Shown here: piece by piece, positions 23,025 through 35,248 of the stretch
Position numbering within the stretch: the first letter of the stretch is position 1
How the letters are laid out: each line of letters begins with the position of its first letter
DNA from: Vitrella brassicaformis
Taxonomy: Eukaryota; Sar; Vitrellaceae
Reading direction: 5' to 3'
Length of the DNA: 64,000 nt
NCBI GenBank assembly: GCA_001179505.1
Contig: CDMY01000305.1
Coordinates: 270,144-334,143, forward strand
The notes under the pieces: model-generated
Database searches by the model: none
What the model was told of the DNA's origin: nothing
Seen by the model: the letters and a program-made list of their open reading frames with translations, nothing else
Made by a program: the position numbers and the translations under genes

Positions 23025-24517
23025 GTGAGGCCAAAGGGAGGTCCCCAAGCTAAGCTCGCAGGCGAGCTTTCAAGATGCCAACAGGCGATGGATGTTGAGG
23101 AGCTCTTTCGTTCGCGCAGCCTCTCCGGGCGCCGTCTGGGGCGCATCCTCCGCTACATCAGCGAGCGGCCTCACCTGGCAGACACAGCCCGACTGACTCA
23201 CCTGCTGCAATCCTGGACTTCTGCAATCAACACAGAAGGTGCCGCTGCGGCAGCAACAACATTCTGCACCGACGATGCTGCTCAGCTCTTCGGCTGCCTG
23301 CCATCGCTAATGGAGCTGGAATCGGACGAGCTATGCGTTCGGCTGGCCAACCTGAGGACACAACTGTCGGCTGCTCGTCACTACTCGCTGCACCGCCTTC
23401 TGCGAGAGGTGCCGTCTGCGATGGGTCTGAGTGGCAACACGTCGGCGTGGCGGCTGTACGGGCATGTCGTGCAGCACAGAATGGCGCCCTTGATGCAGGA
23501 GCTGCTGGACCATCCTGTCTATAAGAGCGACCCTCATGGCGCCAAGGAGAGGGCCATCCGCCTCATGCACAAGATGAAGCAGGCCTCGCAACGGAAAGAG
23601 GTGCCAAACGAACGGAGGCCCTCAGACGGAGGGACCTTTTCCCACCACGTATGTGTGTGTGTGTGTGCAGGACTTCGCCGATCTGTCGACCCTTTATGGC
23701 TACACGGCCCTCAAGTTCACTGAGAGGAGCCTCCTGGTGTTTCAGACCCTCCGCACGGCCCTCTCCCTCTCTCTGCCCATGCCCCTCCCACCGCCCGCCT
23801 CTTCTGATCATCCGGCTGGTGACAACCATGCCGCGCCTGTACTCCTGGTGGTGTCGATCGGCGGCGGGCCAGGGAATGACGTGTACGGCTTCATTCTCTT
23901 CTGGGAGCTAATGATCGGCCAACCGCCACCGTCTTCCAATGGCTGTGTGTCACTGTACGTGTTCGATCTGGTGGAGGAGTGGCGGGCGATTGTTGACCGT
24001 GTGGCTGAAGTGAGCGGCTGGCAGATTCTCTTCGGCTTGTGTGACGTGTGTGAGGCGTTGCTTGGGGGGACTGAAGAGCCGTGTGTGAATAGGGAGCTGA
24101 GGGAGGTGTGCGAATCGGCGACGGGGCCGTCCCTCTTCCTCTTCAGGTGCACCTCGTCTGTGCCACCAGGCAATCGCACCACACCACATGCCTGGCTGGC
24201 TGATGCGTGCTGTGTGTGTGTGTATGTGTGTTTGTATGTGTGTCAGTTTCGTGTTGTTCGAGAGCCAGTCGTGGCGCACCTTCCTGTCGCAGCTGTGGGA
24301 CACTGCACCGGGCGGCTCGCTCTTCTACTTTGCCGACGGGTCACAGCAGGAGATGAGGAAGATCGTGGAGGTACGCGCGCTCGCCCGTGCGCACTGACAC
24401 ACAGGCCCCGACACGTTGGTCTCTCTGTCTGTATGTGTCTGTCAGGCGTTTCCTGAGTGCGTCGAGGGTGAGTCCATGTGGCGGGTCCACCAGGCCCTGC
24501 TCGTTGTGAAGAGATGA
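23025..24517 (+). CDS. Unrecognised protein with methyltransferase-like core
   Basis: There are four exons, approximately 23025-23600, 23671-24146, 24247-24370 and 24445-24517. The N-terminal third is helical and unrecognised (LFRSRSLSGRRLGRIL, HYSLHRLLREVPSAMG). Exon 2 contains LLVVSIGGGPGNDVYGF followed by LYVFDLVEEWRAIVDRV. This resembles the glycine-rich SAM-binding motif I and the acidic motif II of class I methyltransferases. Exon 3, FVLFESQSW then LWDTAPGGSLFYFAD, fits the post-motif strands (VLFES; PGG). Together these suggest an SAM-dependent methyltransferase fold of unknown substrate. The final exon gives AFPECVEGESMWRVHQALL and stops at 24515-24517. The start could be 23025 or 23091. 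The fold call rests on motif order only. Confidence 0.6.
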
Positions 24518-24858
24518 TTGCTGAGCCGCGCAATCGGCAGCCAGGCAGACTGGCAGTCGTGTGTCGTGGGTGGTTTCTGTGGCAGGGGACTGTGCATAGG
24601 ATGCCTTCTGTGAACAAACTGCATGCGGCCAGCAGTGTCCAACCCTACACACGCTCCATCTCGGTGTCCAAAAACCATGCCAAACACAGGGGAGCGACTC
24701 CCACCGTAAACACAACTTTCCTCGAGTGCCTGATTTTCCTTTTGGGCCCTTCGAGGGCGTGATATATGCCCCTCCTTGACCATGTATGCAGCCTGAGGGA
24801 CACGGGAGACCTCCCCGCCCACCCCCGGCCGCCAGGAGGCCTCAGCACCCTAACATAG
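24518..24858. other. Intergenic region upstream of the CDK
   Basis: This lies between two genes on the same strand. It has no CA/TG arrays and no obvious exon. It contains gatatatgcccc at about 24771, which could be an AT-rich promoter element, but this is not established. Confidence 0.4.
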
Positions 24859-26492
24859 ATGCTACGCCCTTCTCCGTGCTCCATCTACCCTCACTGCAGT
24901 GCCCATACGGTCAGGCATGTCAACGTGGCGCCGGTGGCCGAGGCGCTGCCCACTAAGTTCCGCGAGGGCGTCACTTTGGGCGCGGGAACGTACGGCACGG
25001 TGCGCATCGCAACGGAGCTCAGCACCGGCAAGAAGGTCGCTTTGAAGACCATACAGCTCGAAGACGATGAGGGCAAGCAAAACGGGGTGCGCTGGGAGGG
25101 ATATCTGTCCATCTGTGCGTTGCATGCATCGCATCTGTGGCTGTGTGGCTGTGTGGATGTGTGTGTGCCCTGACCTGCAGGTGACGAACACGGCGATTCG
25201 CGAGTTGATATTGCTGCGGGCGCTGCGTCATCCGAATATCGTGCGTTGCACTGAGTTGGAGGCCGACGCCAAGGAGCTGCGGATGGTGCTCGAGTACTGC
25301 AACAGGGGGGACCTGCGGAGGGAGATCAAGAAGCCCGGCAACCTCACCATCACAGCCATCAAGAAATACGCAAGGCAGGTCCTCTCGGCACTGGCATACA
25401 TGTACGCAGCGCATGAAGGGCGCACGGGATGGGCGGGGGGCTGGGTGGGCGGATGGGGAGAGAGATGGCGGATGGTGGATGGATGGATGTGTGGATGTGT
25501 GTGTCATGTGTGTCAGGCACATGAACTACATCGTTCACCGTGATCTGAAGCCACAGAACCTACTCCTCGACTCCAGCGGGGACCTCAAGGCAACAACACA
25601 ACACAGACAGGACACATCACATCGCATCAGCCACACACTTTACTTACTTTCCTTTGCCCATTCATTCTGCCTCTGTCTGTTGTCTTTCGTTTCTTTGTTT
25701 GGCTGCCCTGCAGGTAGGTGATTTCGGGTTAGCGCGTTGCCACGTGTCGCCGAGCCACCCCGGCACACACGACGTGGTGTCGCTCTGGTACCGTGCGCCC
25801 GAGCTGCTGCTCAGGGGCGCGCCGTCATTCGCTATCGACGTCTGGGCGGTGGGGTGTGTGGTGGCCGAGATGTGCGTCAAACAACCCATATTCCCAGGCG
25901 ACTCTGAGATACACACGTGAGGAGTGCATGGAATGGGTGGATGGATGGGTGGGGGGAGGGGGAAAGAGTCACGTGTGCGTGCGTGCGTGTGTGTGTGTGT
26001 GCGTGTGCAGGTTGTATAAGATCTTCGAGCTCTTGGGCACCCCGACCAACGCCACATGGCCGGGCGTCGAGAGTTTCAACGAATATAAGGTAAACGGTCA
26101 GTCGGCACCTTCACACCCCCTCTTAAATCAACACACATACATGGATGGATGGATGGATGGATGTCTCTCTCTGTGTTGTTAGGATGAGTTTCCCCAGTGG
26201 CGGCGTCCCGACGTGCGTGCGCACCTGCGGAACGGACTGTTCGCCGACACGCCACTCAAACACGACTCGCAGGGGGTCGACCTAATCGTTAGGTACACCT
26301 GTGTGTGTATGTGTGTGGGCGAATGGGGCGGCACACGCACCTGTACACCTTTCTGTCTGTGTGGTGCGGATGGTCAGGTTGCTGACGTTGTGTCCGGAGC
26401 ATCGCATCACGGCCATCGAGGCCCTCTCGCACCCCTGGCTCAAAGACGACTCCAACCCGACGCCGCTCACTACCACCCTCAAGAAGAAATGA
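24859..26492 (+). CDS. Cyclin-dependent-kinase-like Ser/Thr kinase
   Basis: This is a CMGC kinase of the CDK type. There are seven exons: 24859-25086, 25181-25401, 25517-25589, 25714-25916, 26011-26089, 26183-26292 and 26378-26492. Motifs are the Gly-rich loop LGAGTYGTV, the ATP-anchoring lysine in KVALKTIQL, a PSTAIRE-type helix reading VTNTAIRELILL, the catalytic loop YIVHRDLKPQNLLL, the magnesium-binding VGDFGLARC, the activation segment GTHDVVSLWYRAPELLL with the activating Thr, and IDVWAVGCVVAEM. The C-lobe ends HRITAIEALSHPWLK. PSTAIRE is changed to NTAIRE at the cyclin-facing helix. The intron at 25590-25713 begins with GC, which is needed to keep LKVGDFG in frame. It probably binds a cyclin; whether it controls cell cycle or transcription is not clear from sequence. 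The N-terminus before residue 30 is uncertain. Confidence 0.88.
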
Positions 26493-27790
26493 CGGTGGGG
26501 TGGGGTGGATGGATGGAACCTACCGACACATACACCTGACACACACACACACACACACACACAAGACACACACACCACACGCCTTACCATAGACCGAAAT
26601 TCGGCTGGCAGTCCACCTGTCGGGATGGATGGAATGCAGGGCTGGTCTGTGCTAATGGCGTGTGTGTCCATCCATGTTGGTCCGTAGCGTTTTGTTCCTT
26701 TTGGCATTTTGATGATGATGGCTGGTGCTTTCCAAGGCAGGCAGGCAGGCAGGCTGGCAGACGGGCGGGCAGACGGGCTCAGGGGGAGGGATATATCAAG
26801 GCAACGATCGTCAGATGGCATATCTATCCAAGCAAAGCCTGGCTGCTGCCCCTGCCTGTCTGCACAGACAGAGGAAACAGTTCCATCCTTTCTTTTGTTT
26901 ATGATCCGTGTCTCGGCCTGTGGTGTGTCTGCCTGCCCGCCTGACCGTCCGTCCCGTCCGTCTGTCTCTCCGTCTGGCTGGGTGTCGCCGTCTTCTTATC
27001 ACGTACTTGTCTGTCGCTGCTTACTGCTCCTAGGTGCGTGTAGTGGTGGTGGTGTCCTGCCGTTGCTCTTGCCCTTGCTGTGCGTGTGCGTGCTGTGTGT
27101 GAGAGTGTGTGTGTGTGTGTGTGAGTATGGTGTTTGTCACGCCTCACTGGATGGATGGATGGTGGATGCGTTCAATGAATGCGTTGACACGGCATATATA
27201 TTTGTGACCCACTCACTGCCTCACGACTTGCTGACTGACTCGCTGACTCCCTCACTCACTCACTGCAGTCGATGCATTGCAATTCGGTTACAGACCTACC
27301 GATGCAGCAGCTGCAGACACACACACATGATCCACACACATGATCCAGACAGAGAGAGGGGGAGACAGAGAGATAAGGAGAGATAAGGAGGAAGGAGACC
27401 GGCGAGCCACAGCCAGCCAGCCAATCAGACAAGGCAAGCATGCTCGGCAACCGGTATAGACCATTAGGGGCGGGCGGGACAGAGAGGAGAGCGTCATGCT
27501 ATTTGTCAACAACAAGCAAGGCATGGTTGGACGCCATGAGCTATGATGATGATGGTGGCTCTGTGCCTGAGTATGCCTGCCTGCCTGGATGCCTGGATGG
27601 GTGTGTGTGTGTGGATGTGTGTGGATTGGATTGGATTGGCCAGCCAGCTTTGGATACCAACTTGGTGATTGGGTGACATACAGACGTTGACGATTGTATG
27701 GGGAGACCCGCTGCTGCAAAACCATGTGTTCATTCATCGACGCGTCCGTCCGTCCATTGCCCATGCCGCCAAACACTAATAGTGAATTCA

Positions 27791-27821
<31 letters not shown>

Positions 27822-28009
27822 CACAGTGAGAGCCACGAAAAAGGATGAAATAAGGATAATGGAGAGAGAGAGAGCAAGGTAAGGTAGCGTAGCTAGCCCA
27901 GCCGAACGACCAAAAAGACGCCGCCGCACCTTTGTGCTCAAACATTTGCCATTCTCCATCCATCCATCATTGAGCAGCAGTGAGCCGATCCAATCCTCCA
28001 TGTGGCTAC
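26493..28009. other. Convergent intergenic region, 1.5 kb, repeat-rich
   Basis: This is the longest apparently gene-free stretch. It holds (GGCA)n at about 26737-26760, a TG array near 27105-27121, (CTCA)n near 27245-27265, (GGAT)n patches and (GTCT)n at 27795-27821. Open frames across it are low-complexity translations of these repeats. I see no RNA gene or conserved protein. Confidence 0.5.
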
Positions 28010-29015
28010 CTACCCTGCCTTTGCCTTAGCCACGAGAGGCTCCTGCTCGGCCAGCCTCGCCCCGGCGGCAGGGAGCCGCTCCTGCTGCACCAGCAACACC
28101 AGCCACCGGAACAGCTGCGTCAGCATCACCGTACTCAACACAGTACCTGTCGTCACACAATCACACACACACACACAGAGGGAGAGAGATGGGAAACTCG
28201 TAATTGTATGGTGCCCACCCACCCACCCCGACAGACACATACATACCAGCAATGAGCAAGATCAGTCCAGCTGCGTAAGGCGTCTTGTGCTCGAGTACAG
28301 TCATGATGGGGTAGGGCCAGTGGCCGTTGATGATCCACCGGGACAAGAGCGCGACAGAGAGATACCCCCCGATGACCACCACAGCCTGTTTGCTGTGCGC
28401 AGAGGCCGACGGCATGTGCACGTGCAGGTCGCGCTTGAGCACAACCATGTGCGTCAGGAGCACCGCCGTCACACCCGCATGGCCCCAGTGGTTGTGGAAA
28501 GGACGTTCCACCAGATAATCCTCTACACAGACACACACACACAGACACACAGACAGATAGATTGCCCAAACACATAGAGAAGACGGCATATATCGCTCAC
28601 CAGGCGCCACTCCCTTGCCGGCCGTGGCCAATTGGATGCCGTAGAAGAGGCATGTGACGACGGCCTCGATCGTCAGGGTGATGACGAACATGCCGTCACG
28701 GGTCTTGCGCAGGGAGGCGGCCCCGAGGGACGCCAGGCACACGCAGTGGTACAAGAGATGCGCAGTCATTCCCCAGACTGTCAGAAACGTCCAAGGCCCC
28801 AGACCGCCATCGAGGATGCCCTTGACGGGCAGGTGAAACCTGTGGGTCAGACGAGCAAGCAACCATCCATGAGTGAATTTCGTGTCTTATCTCTTATGTC
28901 GTCCGCTTTACGTAAGGATCTTGACGAACCACCAGATGTCGATGGCGAAGACCACCGAGTCGCACACCACGTTGAGCAACATTCCCAAGGACACGCCTGT
29001 CTTCTTGCTTCCCAT
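28010..29015 (-). CDS. AIG1/ADTRP-family membrane hydrolase
   Basis: This family (FAR-17a/AIG1) comprises multi-pass membrane threonine hydrolases that cleave fatty-acid esters of hydroxy fatty acids in animals. Four exons lie at about 29015-28912, 28845-28600, 28522-28246 and 28147-28010. The start at 29015 (MGSKKTGVSLGMLLN) opens the first membrane segment. Exon 2 gives GGLGPWTFLTVWGMTAHLLY; its WTFLT aligns with the family's WKFLT, where the nucleophilic Thr resides. Exon 3 gives FHNHWGHAGVTAVLL, aligning with the family NHxxH segment holding the catalytic His. INGHWPYPIMTVLEH matches the family's later W-YP-LEH segment. Both catalytic positions are therefore kept. The last exon ends in VLLVQQERLPAAGARL and a short charged tail. 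Substrate identity is inferred only from the family. Confidence 0.8.
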
Positions 29016-29244
29016 GGCCGGATTTCTGAGCCTTGATTTGACAAGATTCAATAGATGCGGACCTTCAGTCTTGCGGCACGTACACTCAATGCTTCCAAAC
29101 GGCAAAGGAATCAAATCGACTCCTCCGTTCTTTTGCGAGCTTAAACCCGATTGCGAGCTTGGCTGAAGAGGAGAAAAACCACCACCAGAGATGAGGGATC
29201 CAAGACCAACGGTGACAGCTTGACGAGTTTCAGCAGCGTCACTC
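29016..29244. promoter_or_regulatory. Divergent intergenic / putative promoter, 229 bases
   Basis: This lies between the starts of the AIG1/ADTRP-like and USP-like genes. It is less repetitive than other intergenic stretches. No defined element was recognised. Confidence 0.35.
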
Positions 29245-32064
29245 ATGTACACGCACGGCCTCTCCCCGCACGGCAGTCCGACTGCTGCTCGACTGCCACC
29301 GCCGCAGTACGCAGCGTCATTGCCATCCCGTCCCCTCCCCCCTCCCCCAATCTACACATCCTACTCATCACAGGCTCCCCCGCCGCTCCAGGCCCCGCCC
29401 GCATCGACATCCCCTGCCCGTGACGCGCCGCCGGTCGTCAAGGGTCTGGAGAACAGAGCCGGCAGCAACCACTGTTTCCTCAACGTCATTATACAGTCGC
29501 TGTGGAACCTCAGGTCTTTCAGAGAGGCCTTCCTCGCCGCCCGCGAGCACGTCCATCGGCGGACAGGAGGGAATGCACCGCGGACGGAGAAAGATGGAGA
29601 GGGGCAGGACAGCCCTGATGGATCACCAGGGCGGTCGGATGGACCGCCGGCAGCTGCTGCAGCAGCTGCAGCGGCCACTGCTGCTGGAGGCGGTGGTGAC
29701 GGTGTTGGTGTTGGTGGCGGTGGTGTGGGTGGTGAGACCACCAGGGCTGGTCTCACCACCATGGATGGGTTGGTGGAACCTGACGAGTACTGCGTTTACT
29801 GTGCTCTCAAGTCGCTGTTCGCCAACTATGCCTTCGGCCAACACAGGGTGCTGCCGCCAGATGCTGTGCGACTTGGTAGGTGCGGTGGGCAAGGGCTGCA
29901 GCCAGCCACACACACACTCACACTCACACACACACGTGCTGGAATGATTCCGTCAATGTACCTGTCCTGTGTCCATCCATCCATCCATTAATCGATCAGC
30001 GTTGAGTCACTCGTTCGACAAGCGGTTTCGGCTGTGTCAGATGGAGGACGCCGACGAGACACTCGAGGCCATACTCACACTCTTCCACAAAATGGAGGTA
30101 CTTACGTGGCGAGGCGAAGCGAAACACACAACGACTCAGTCGTGGATGTACACGTTTGTTTATTCATGTGTGCTGTGCTGTTTTCGTCCCTTCAGGTGTT
30201 GGACCAGGAGGGTGCGTCTGTGGCGGGTGTGAGCTACACCGAGTGTCTGCAGGACATGCAGCTCGCCGATGCCGTCTGCAACCCGGCTTGCATCGCACAC
30301 AATGGTGAGTCAGTGAGGGAGGGAGGGAGGGAGGGAGGCAACCACACCACACCCACACAGCATCTATCTGCATTTCTCACCGTGCGTTGCCTGTAGTGTT
30401 TGGGTTTGAGCTGCTGGACGTCTCCCGCTGCCCCCATTGCGGCGAGACTTCAGAACCGGATGTGCTGCAGACTTTCACATACCGCGTCAAAGTGTCGGAG
30501 CTTCTCGGCCTCGCGCACACCAACACCGGCACCCAAGACCCATCACAGCCAAGGAAGACCTTGGAGCAGTGCCTGGCCTTCCTCTGGCAGAGGGACGACC
30601 AGCCCGACAACGACCAAAGCGGCCCATCCGGAGGCTCTGGCCCTGGCCTGCACCCGTACTTGTCCACCTTTTTGGGCTTGGGCAGCCGCTTCGGCGACAC
30701 ACGAGCACCTGCAGCACCACCACCAGCCAAACGATGCGAGTGAGCAGCACACGGACGACAGGAGAAAAGGCTGCATCACGTGTAATCAATCGGTATGTGT
30801 GTGTGTCTCTTGGTCAGTACGTGTCGTCGTGAGCTGCCTCCGATCGGCCGGAAGACGCGCTTCTGCATGAAGCGGCCGAAGGTGTTCGTGTGCAGCCTCT
30901 ACTGGCCGGCAGCCAAGGTAACCAAAGTGAGCGACCAAGACAGCATCATGACGGACGGCCAAAAGACGACCCCTGCTTGATGCATCTGTGTGTGTGTGTG
31001 TCTTGCTTGATGATGCGATCGTGCGTCTCTCTCAGACAACTTCCCAGAACATATGGGACGTGCTGAGCCTGATCCACCCGTTCCTCGACATCAACAAGGT
31101 GTTCGTGTTCTCCAACCCGCCCACCCCTCAAGGCACCCGCCCGGCGACGGTCCAGCGCTACGCCCCGCCAACCATGATGACGTGTCAGCACCCGCCGCAT
31201 CAGCAGCATCACTACCACCCGTACATGCCTCCCCGCGGCGGCATGATGGCCCCGCCTCGCCCCCCACCACATTTCCCGTTCCCCCCGCCAGTTGCTCCTG
31301 GGACGGTGCCCAACAGTGACGGGCAGCTCAGAGGCGCCAGAAGACACGTGTTCAGGTGCGCAGAGGAGAATGGGGAATGGGGCCGTGTGGTTGTGGATGG
31401 ATGGATGGATGGGTGTGTGTGTGTGTGCGTATCTTTGCTTGCAGGGGTGCGGTGTGCTACTATGGGCGACACTACGTGGCGTACTTCTTCTCATGGGCCA
31501 TGCAGAAGTGGGTCCTCTTCGATGACTCGCGCGTCAGGGTCAGTCAGCAGCAGGCTGGCAGGCTGGCAGGCAGACACGCAGGCAAGAACAGATGGACACA
31601 GTGTCGCTCGTGGTGTGTGTACGTGTGTGCAGATAGAGGACGACTGGACCAAAGTGGCCAACATGATAGCCACGGGGGCGATGATGCCGTGTCTGCTGTT
31701 CTTCGAGCAGCTGCACGTGCGACACTGCCACTCGGGGCCCGCCGCTGCCGCACTGACCAGGGACGAAGGTACCCACGGATGCGTCGATTGACGGATGAAT
31801 ATGGGGCCTGCTTTGTACTTTCTGTGTGTGTGTGTGTGTGTGTATGAGTAGTGCTGCAGATGGAGTACACGAGCGAGCAACTCAACCAGTTTGCGGCCCA
31901 GGTATGCATATGCCGCGTATGCACTGCCCCCCTCCATGTGTGTACTCATCGTCACTCGTGTGCGTGTGGTTTGTGTGGTGTCTGTCATTCAGTTTGAGCG
32001 TCTCAAGGACCAGCGCAGCATGTGGAGCAAGAGCCAGCTGCAGGACAAATGCGTTTTCATGTAG
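29245..32064 (+). CDS. USP53/54-like ubiquitin-specific protease
   Basis: USPs are cysteine proteases that remove ubiquitin. After a Pro-rich leader, the Cys box reads GLENRAGSNHCFLNVIIQSL, with the catalytic Cys in NHCFLN. Exon 1 ends in VYCALKSLFANYAFG then VLPPDAVRL, and the next gives FRLCQMEDADETLEAILTL; this order is typical of USP53/54. A zinc-like CPHCGE pair follows in exon FGFELLDVSRCPHCGETSEP. The His box is CYYGRHYVAYFF then KWVLFDDSRVR (about 31446-31540), keeping the catalytic His. An unusual His/Pro-rich insert (about 31140-31320) precedes the His box. Later exons include IEDDWTKVANMI, LLFFEQL and a C-terminus ending DKCVFM at 32064. Both catalytic residues are present, so activity is likely. 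The exon around 30830-30960 has uncertain borders. Confidence 0.82.
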
Positions 32065-32382
32065 ATAGATACGCTGACTGACAGACAGACAGACGATTCC
32101 CGAATGCGATGCAGGCAGTGTTTTTGCGATGTTCTCGCATGTCCGTGCCGATCTGACTGACGCACTCGAACTGACTTTTTGTTGGTTGTAAGATGAAGAT
32201 GCGCGCATGTGTCGATCAGTGTACACGCACACTACCGCAGCGATCCATCCATCCATCCATCCATCCATGACGAGAAATCACGTGTATGGGTGAGTGGCCC
32301 AGACTCATCTGTACAGGCAAACCTCGCATCTGTCCACACCTCACACGCCACGCCACCCACCCAGTCAGTACCTCCATCTACT
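32065..32382. other. Convergent intergenic region
   Basis: This has a (CATC)n run at about 32243-32270 and gacagacagacagac at about 32079. No exon was seen. It probably contains the 3' UTRs of the USP-like gene and the minus-strand hypothetical gene. Confidence 0.45.
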
Positions 32383-35248
32383 CTACTCGTCCATCTCCTT
32401 CTCTGCAACTGACAGGGGAGGGAAGTAGTCAGTGATCAGTCGCTGCCCCTCCGTGACAGGCAGCCCCTCCCGATGCAACTCGACCCTACACGTGCCTGTC
32501 TGCACTGCCACGAACCCGTGACGGCTCAGCCGACTCTCTACGGCATGCCTCCCACCCTGGTGCAGAAAATCGAGCGGACACACGTCGTCGGTGGAGAGGG
32601 TGATGCGCTCTAGCTTAGGCAGTGTGGTGATGGCCTTGATGCATGTGGCGAACAAACCCTCAAAGGCCGGCCTCTCTCTGTCTATCCATTCCTCCTCTTC
32701 TGCGTCTTTCTCTGGCTGAGAGGCATAGCCAGCCGAGAAGTACACAGTGATGCGACGAATGCGACGCTCAATGCCGTCCTTCCTGCCCCCATCTGCCTCG
32801 CCCGCCGAATCGATATCGTCCTCACTGCTCTCGTCTCCCTCTTCCTCCCCATCCCACAGCGACCAACTCTCACTACCATCAACGCGTGAGCGAAATGAGC
32901 CCTTGACGTGCAGCGCTGGCCCGTCCCCCGTGCATTTGCGCAGACACGAGGGCAGGAAAAAGTACGGCCCGCGGTAGGAGAGCCGCCGTGCGAATCGCAC
33001 CATGCGGAGCGATGGGAGGTCATCTATCACCTTGACGACGGCCTCCTCTCCTAGTTGCTGCCCTTTGCCCAAGTCGACGCACCTCACGGATGGGAAGAGG
33101 CGGCCGAGGTGGAAGAGCAGGGGCTGTGGCAGGGGTCTGTCCATGAGAAATGATGATGAGAGGTTGAGGGTGCGGGCCGAGCTGAAGACCAGCTTGGGCA
33201 GGAGGGAGTAGAAGGCCTGCGGGATGGCCAAGATGACGAAGGACGGCTCCAGTCTGGTGGGGAAGGTCACGGATGTGGCGAGGGAGGCCGCCAAGACGAG
33301 AGTGGACGACCCGAATACGGGGCCCTCCTCGCTGAACAGCCGGCCGATATCGCCGATGGGGAACCAAAGGAGTCTGAATTCGAAGTCGAATGTGCTGCTG
33401 CTGTAGTCCGCCTCGGCGTCAGGATGCACACAGTACTTGCGAAGCGTATGTAGTGCCTGTCACCAACCGCAGGCAGAAGACAGACGCACATCGATGAGAG
33501 GCGAAACGTATGTTGGTGGCTTACATGTATGGTTGCTGAATTGATCTGTTTGACGTTGATAGCCGCTTCGATGGTCTCGAGGGACCTCACCGGCACCTCC
33601 TCTTCTTGTTCATCATCGCTGTCGATCCACTCGTCCAGGTTGAAATCCTCGTTGGCTGTGATCTTGAAGCTCGTCACCTGTCGCAGCACACAACACAACG
33701 CACTCGCCCATTCTGTTAGGTGTTCGACGGCCGACACGAACAAAGTCACCTTCGTGACGTCAGTGCCCTTGACGACATTCATCGCGTCACTCGCGTGCCA
33801 TGCGAATGGGGGCGACAGGATGACGGTGTGGACGGTGTCGCGCACATCGGGGATGTCGCAGGGCATGAGGGAGGAGAAATGCATGCGCCGCCTGACCCAG
33901 CAGCGCCCGTAAACTGTTTCGTCCTCGTCGAACCCATAGACTTCCTCGAACTCGAATTCGCGGTCCGTCTCCTCCTGCGTGCTCAGCTTGCGCACCTCGA
34001 CCACCTCCAGTGACCTGAGGCACACAAGACACAAAAGAGGTAGGGTGTGTGGTGCATGTGTATACTTTGCTTCGGTGGGTGTTTCACTGACTTGGGCCAC
34101 CAGTCCCGCAGGTCCACCACCCACGCCCACCGCCCGCCCGTCACCACTGACTTCAACCGGGGGAACACAACTGCCTCCTCTTCTCTCACCACTTCCACTA
34201 CGTCTATCCTGTGTGCCTCGGTCGAGCGGCTGTCAGCCGTCAGACTCTCGATCGTCTCGCCCGCGCCCTCCACCAGCTTCACCATCCCCTCCGTCATATG
34301 GCAGCCGATCACTGCACTCTTGGTCTTGGCCAGCGAGGGCCGCCATGCCTCCAGCTGCCTGTCGGTGGGGTCGATGGCGCGGTCGGCGGTGAATGTGATG
34401 TTGGTGTGCATGTTGGGGTCGTGGGAGGGCCGCAGGAAGGATGAGTGGGCGCGGGCGAGGCCGCCGATGATGGCCTCGGTGCCGATCAGTGGGCCGATGC
34501 GATCATACAGGAGCGCCTCGGGCACGGTGAGCAGTGAAGGGGCCAATGACTGAGTCAAACCAGCATCGCGCGCAACACACAGGCGTGTCGGTCTGTCTGT
34601 CTGTGTGTCTGTCTGTATGTCAGTGGCAGCGTGCACGTGGCGTCTTCATCCTCACCTCGAGTCGGAGGTAGTGTGCCATGTCTATGAGCTTCTGGTGTGC
34701 GATGTGCATCAGCATGCCTTGTTGCGCGGACAGCGGATATGCGGACATGGCCTTCTGCACCAGGATCTGCAGCCTCTCGTAATCCAGACACACCATCTGC
34801 AGAGACCAAACACGCTGCTGCATGTGTGCTGCGCTGTCCTGTTGGTCCCACCTTAGCTATGTTCGGGCACATCTCGTCGCCCCGCGCCACCTTGGCGTCC
34901 ATCTCTCCCTTGAGCTTCAACACCTCACACACCTGCAGGCAGGTGATAACCACCAAACAGCAAGATCCATATCCCCACTCTGTGCTTCTTCACTCCCTTC
35001 TTCTCACTCACCATGTCCTGCAGCTGCTTCAGGCGGTGCGCGACACCGAGGTACTGCAGATGGGCCAGCCGGAGAGCCGACGTCATTTCGTGACCCGCTG
35101 CCGCAGCGTCCGCCGTGGTCTGTCCGAATTTGGCCTTCTTGGACGAGGATGACTTCTCTCCCTCCTCCGGCAGCTCCTCCTCCTCTGCCCGTGGCTGCTG
35201 CTGCGGTCCCTCATCACCTTCTGCTCGCTTGCGCTTTCCAGCCTCCAT
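32383..35248 (-). CDS. Unrecognised protein with nuclear-type N-terminus
   Basis: There are six exons, about 35248-35012, 34930-34850, 34797-34660, 34552-34093, 34015-33526 and 33457-32383. The N-terminus (MEAGKRKRAEGDEG) has a basic cluster that could be a nuclear localisation signal, followed by an acidic, Ser/Lys-rich segment. Residues from the second and third exons are helical (VCLDYERLQILVQKAMSAY). The rest alternates strands and Leu-rich stretches (SARTLNLSSSFLMDRPL, HLGRLFPSVRCVDLG, LPSLRMVRFARRLS, LPKLERITLSTDD). These are compatible with degenerate leucine-rich or F-box-associated repeats but not diagnostic. An acidic loop (EEEGDESSEDDID) interrupts the last exon. I do not recognise a family; it may belong to a lineage-specific expansion. 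The single long last exon without repeats supports real coding. Confidence 0.6.

Noticed and set aside
24765-24785. gatatatgcccc as a TATA box for the CDK gene
   Set aside because: Position relative to a transcription start is unknown and the match is short.
26709-27386. 225-residue open frame in the 1.5 kb intergenic stretch
   Set aside because: Its sequence is translated tetranucleotide and TG repeats with no coding signature.
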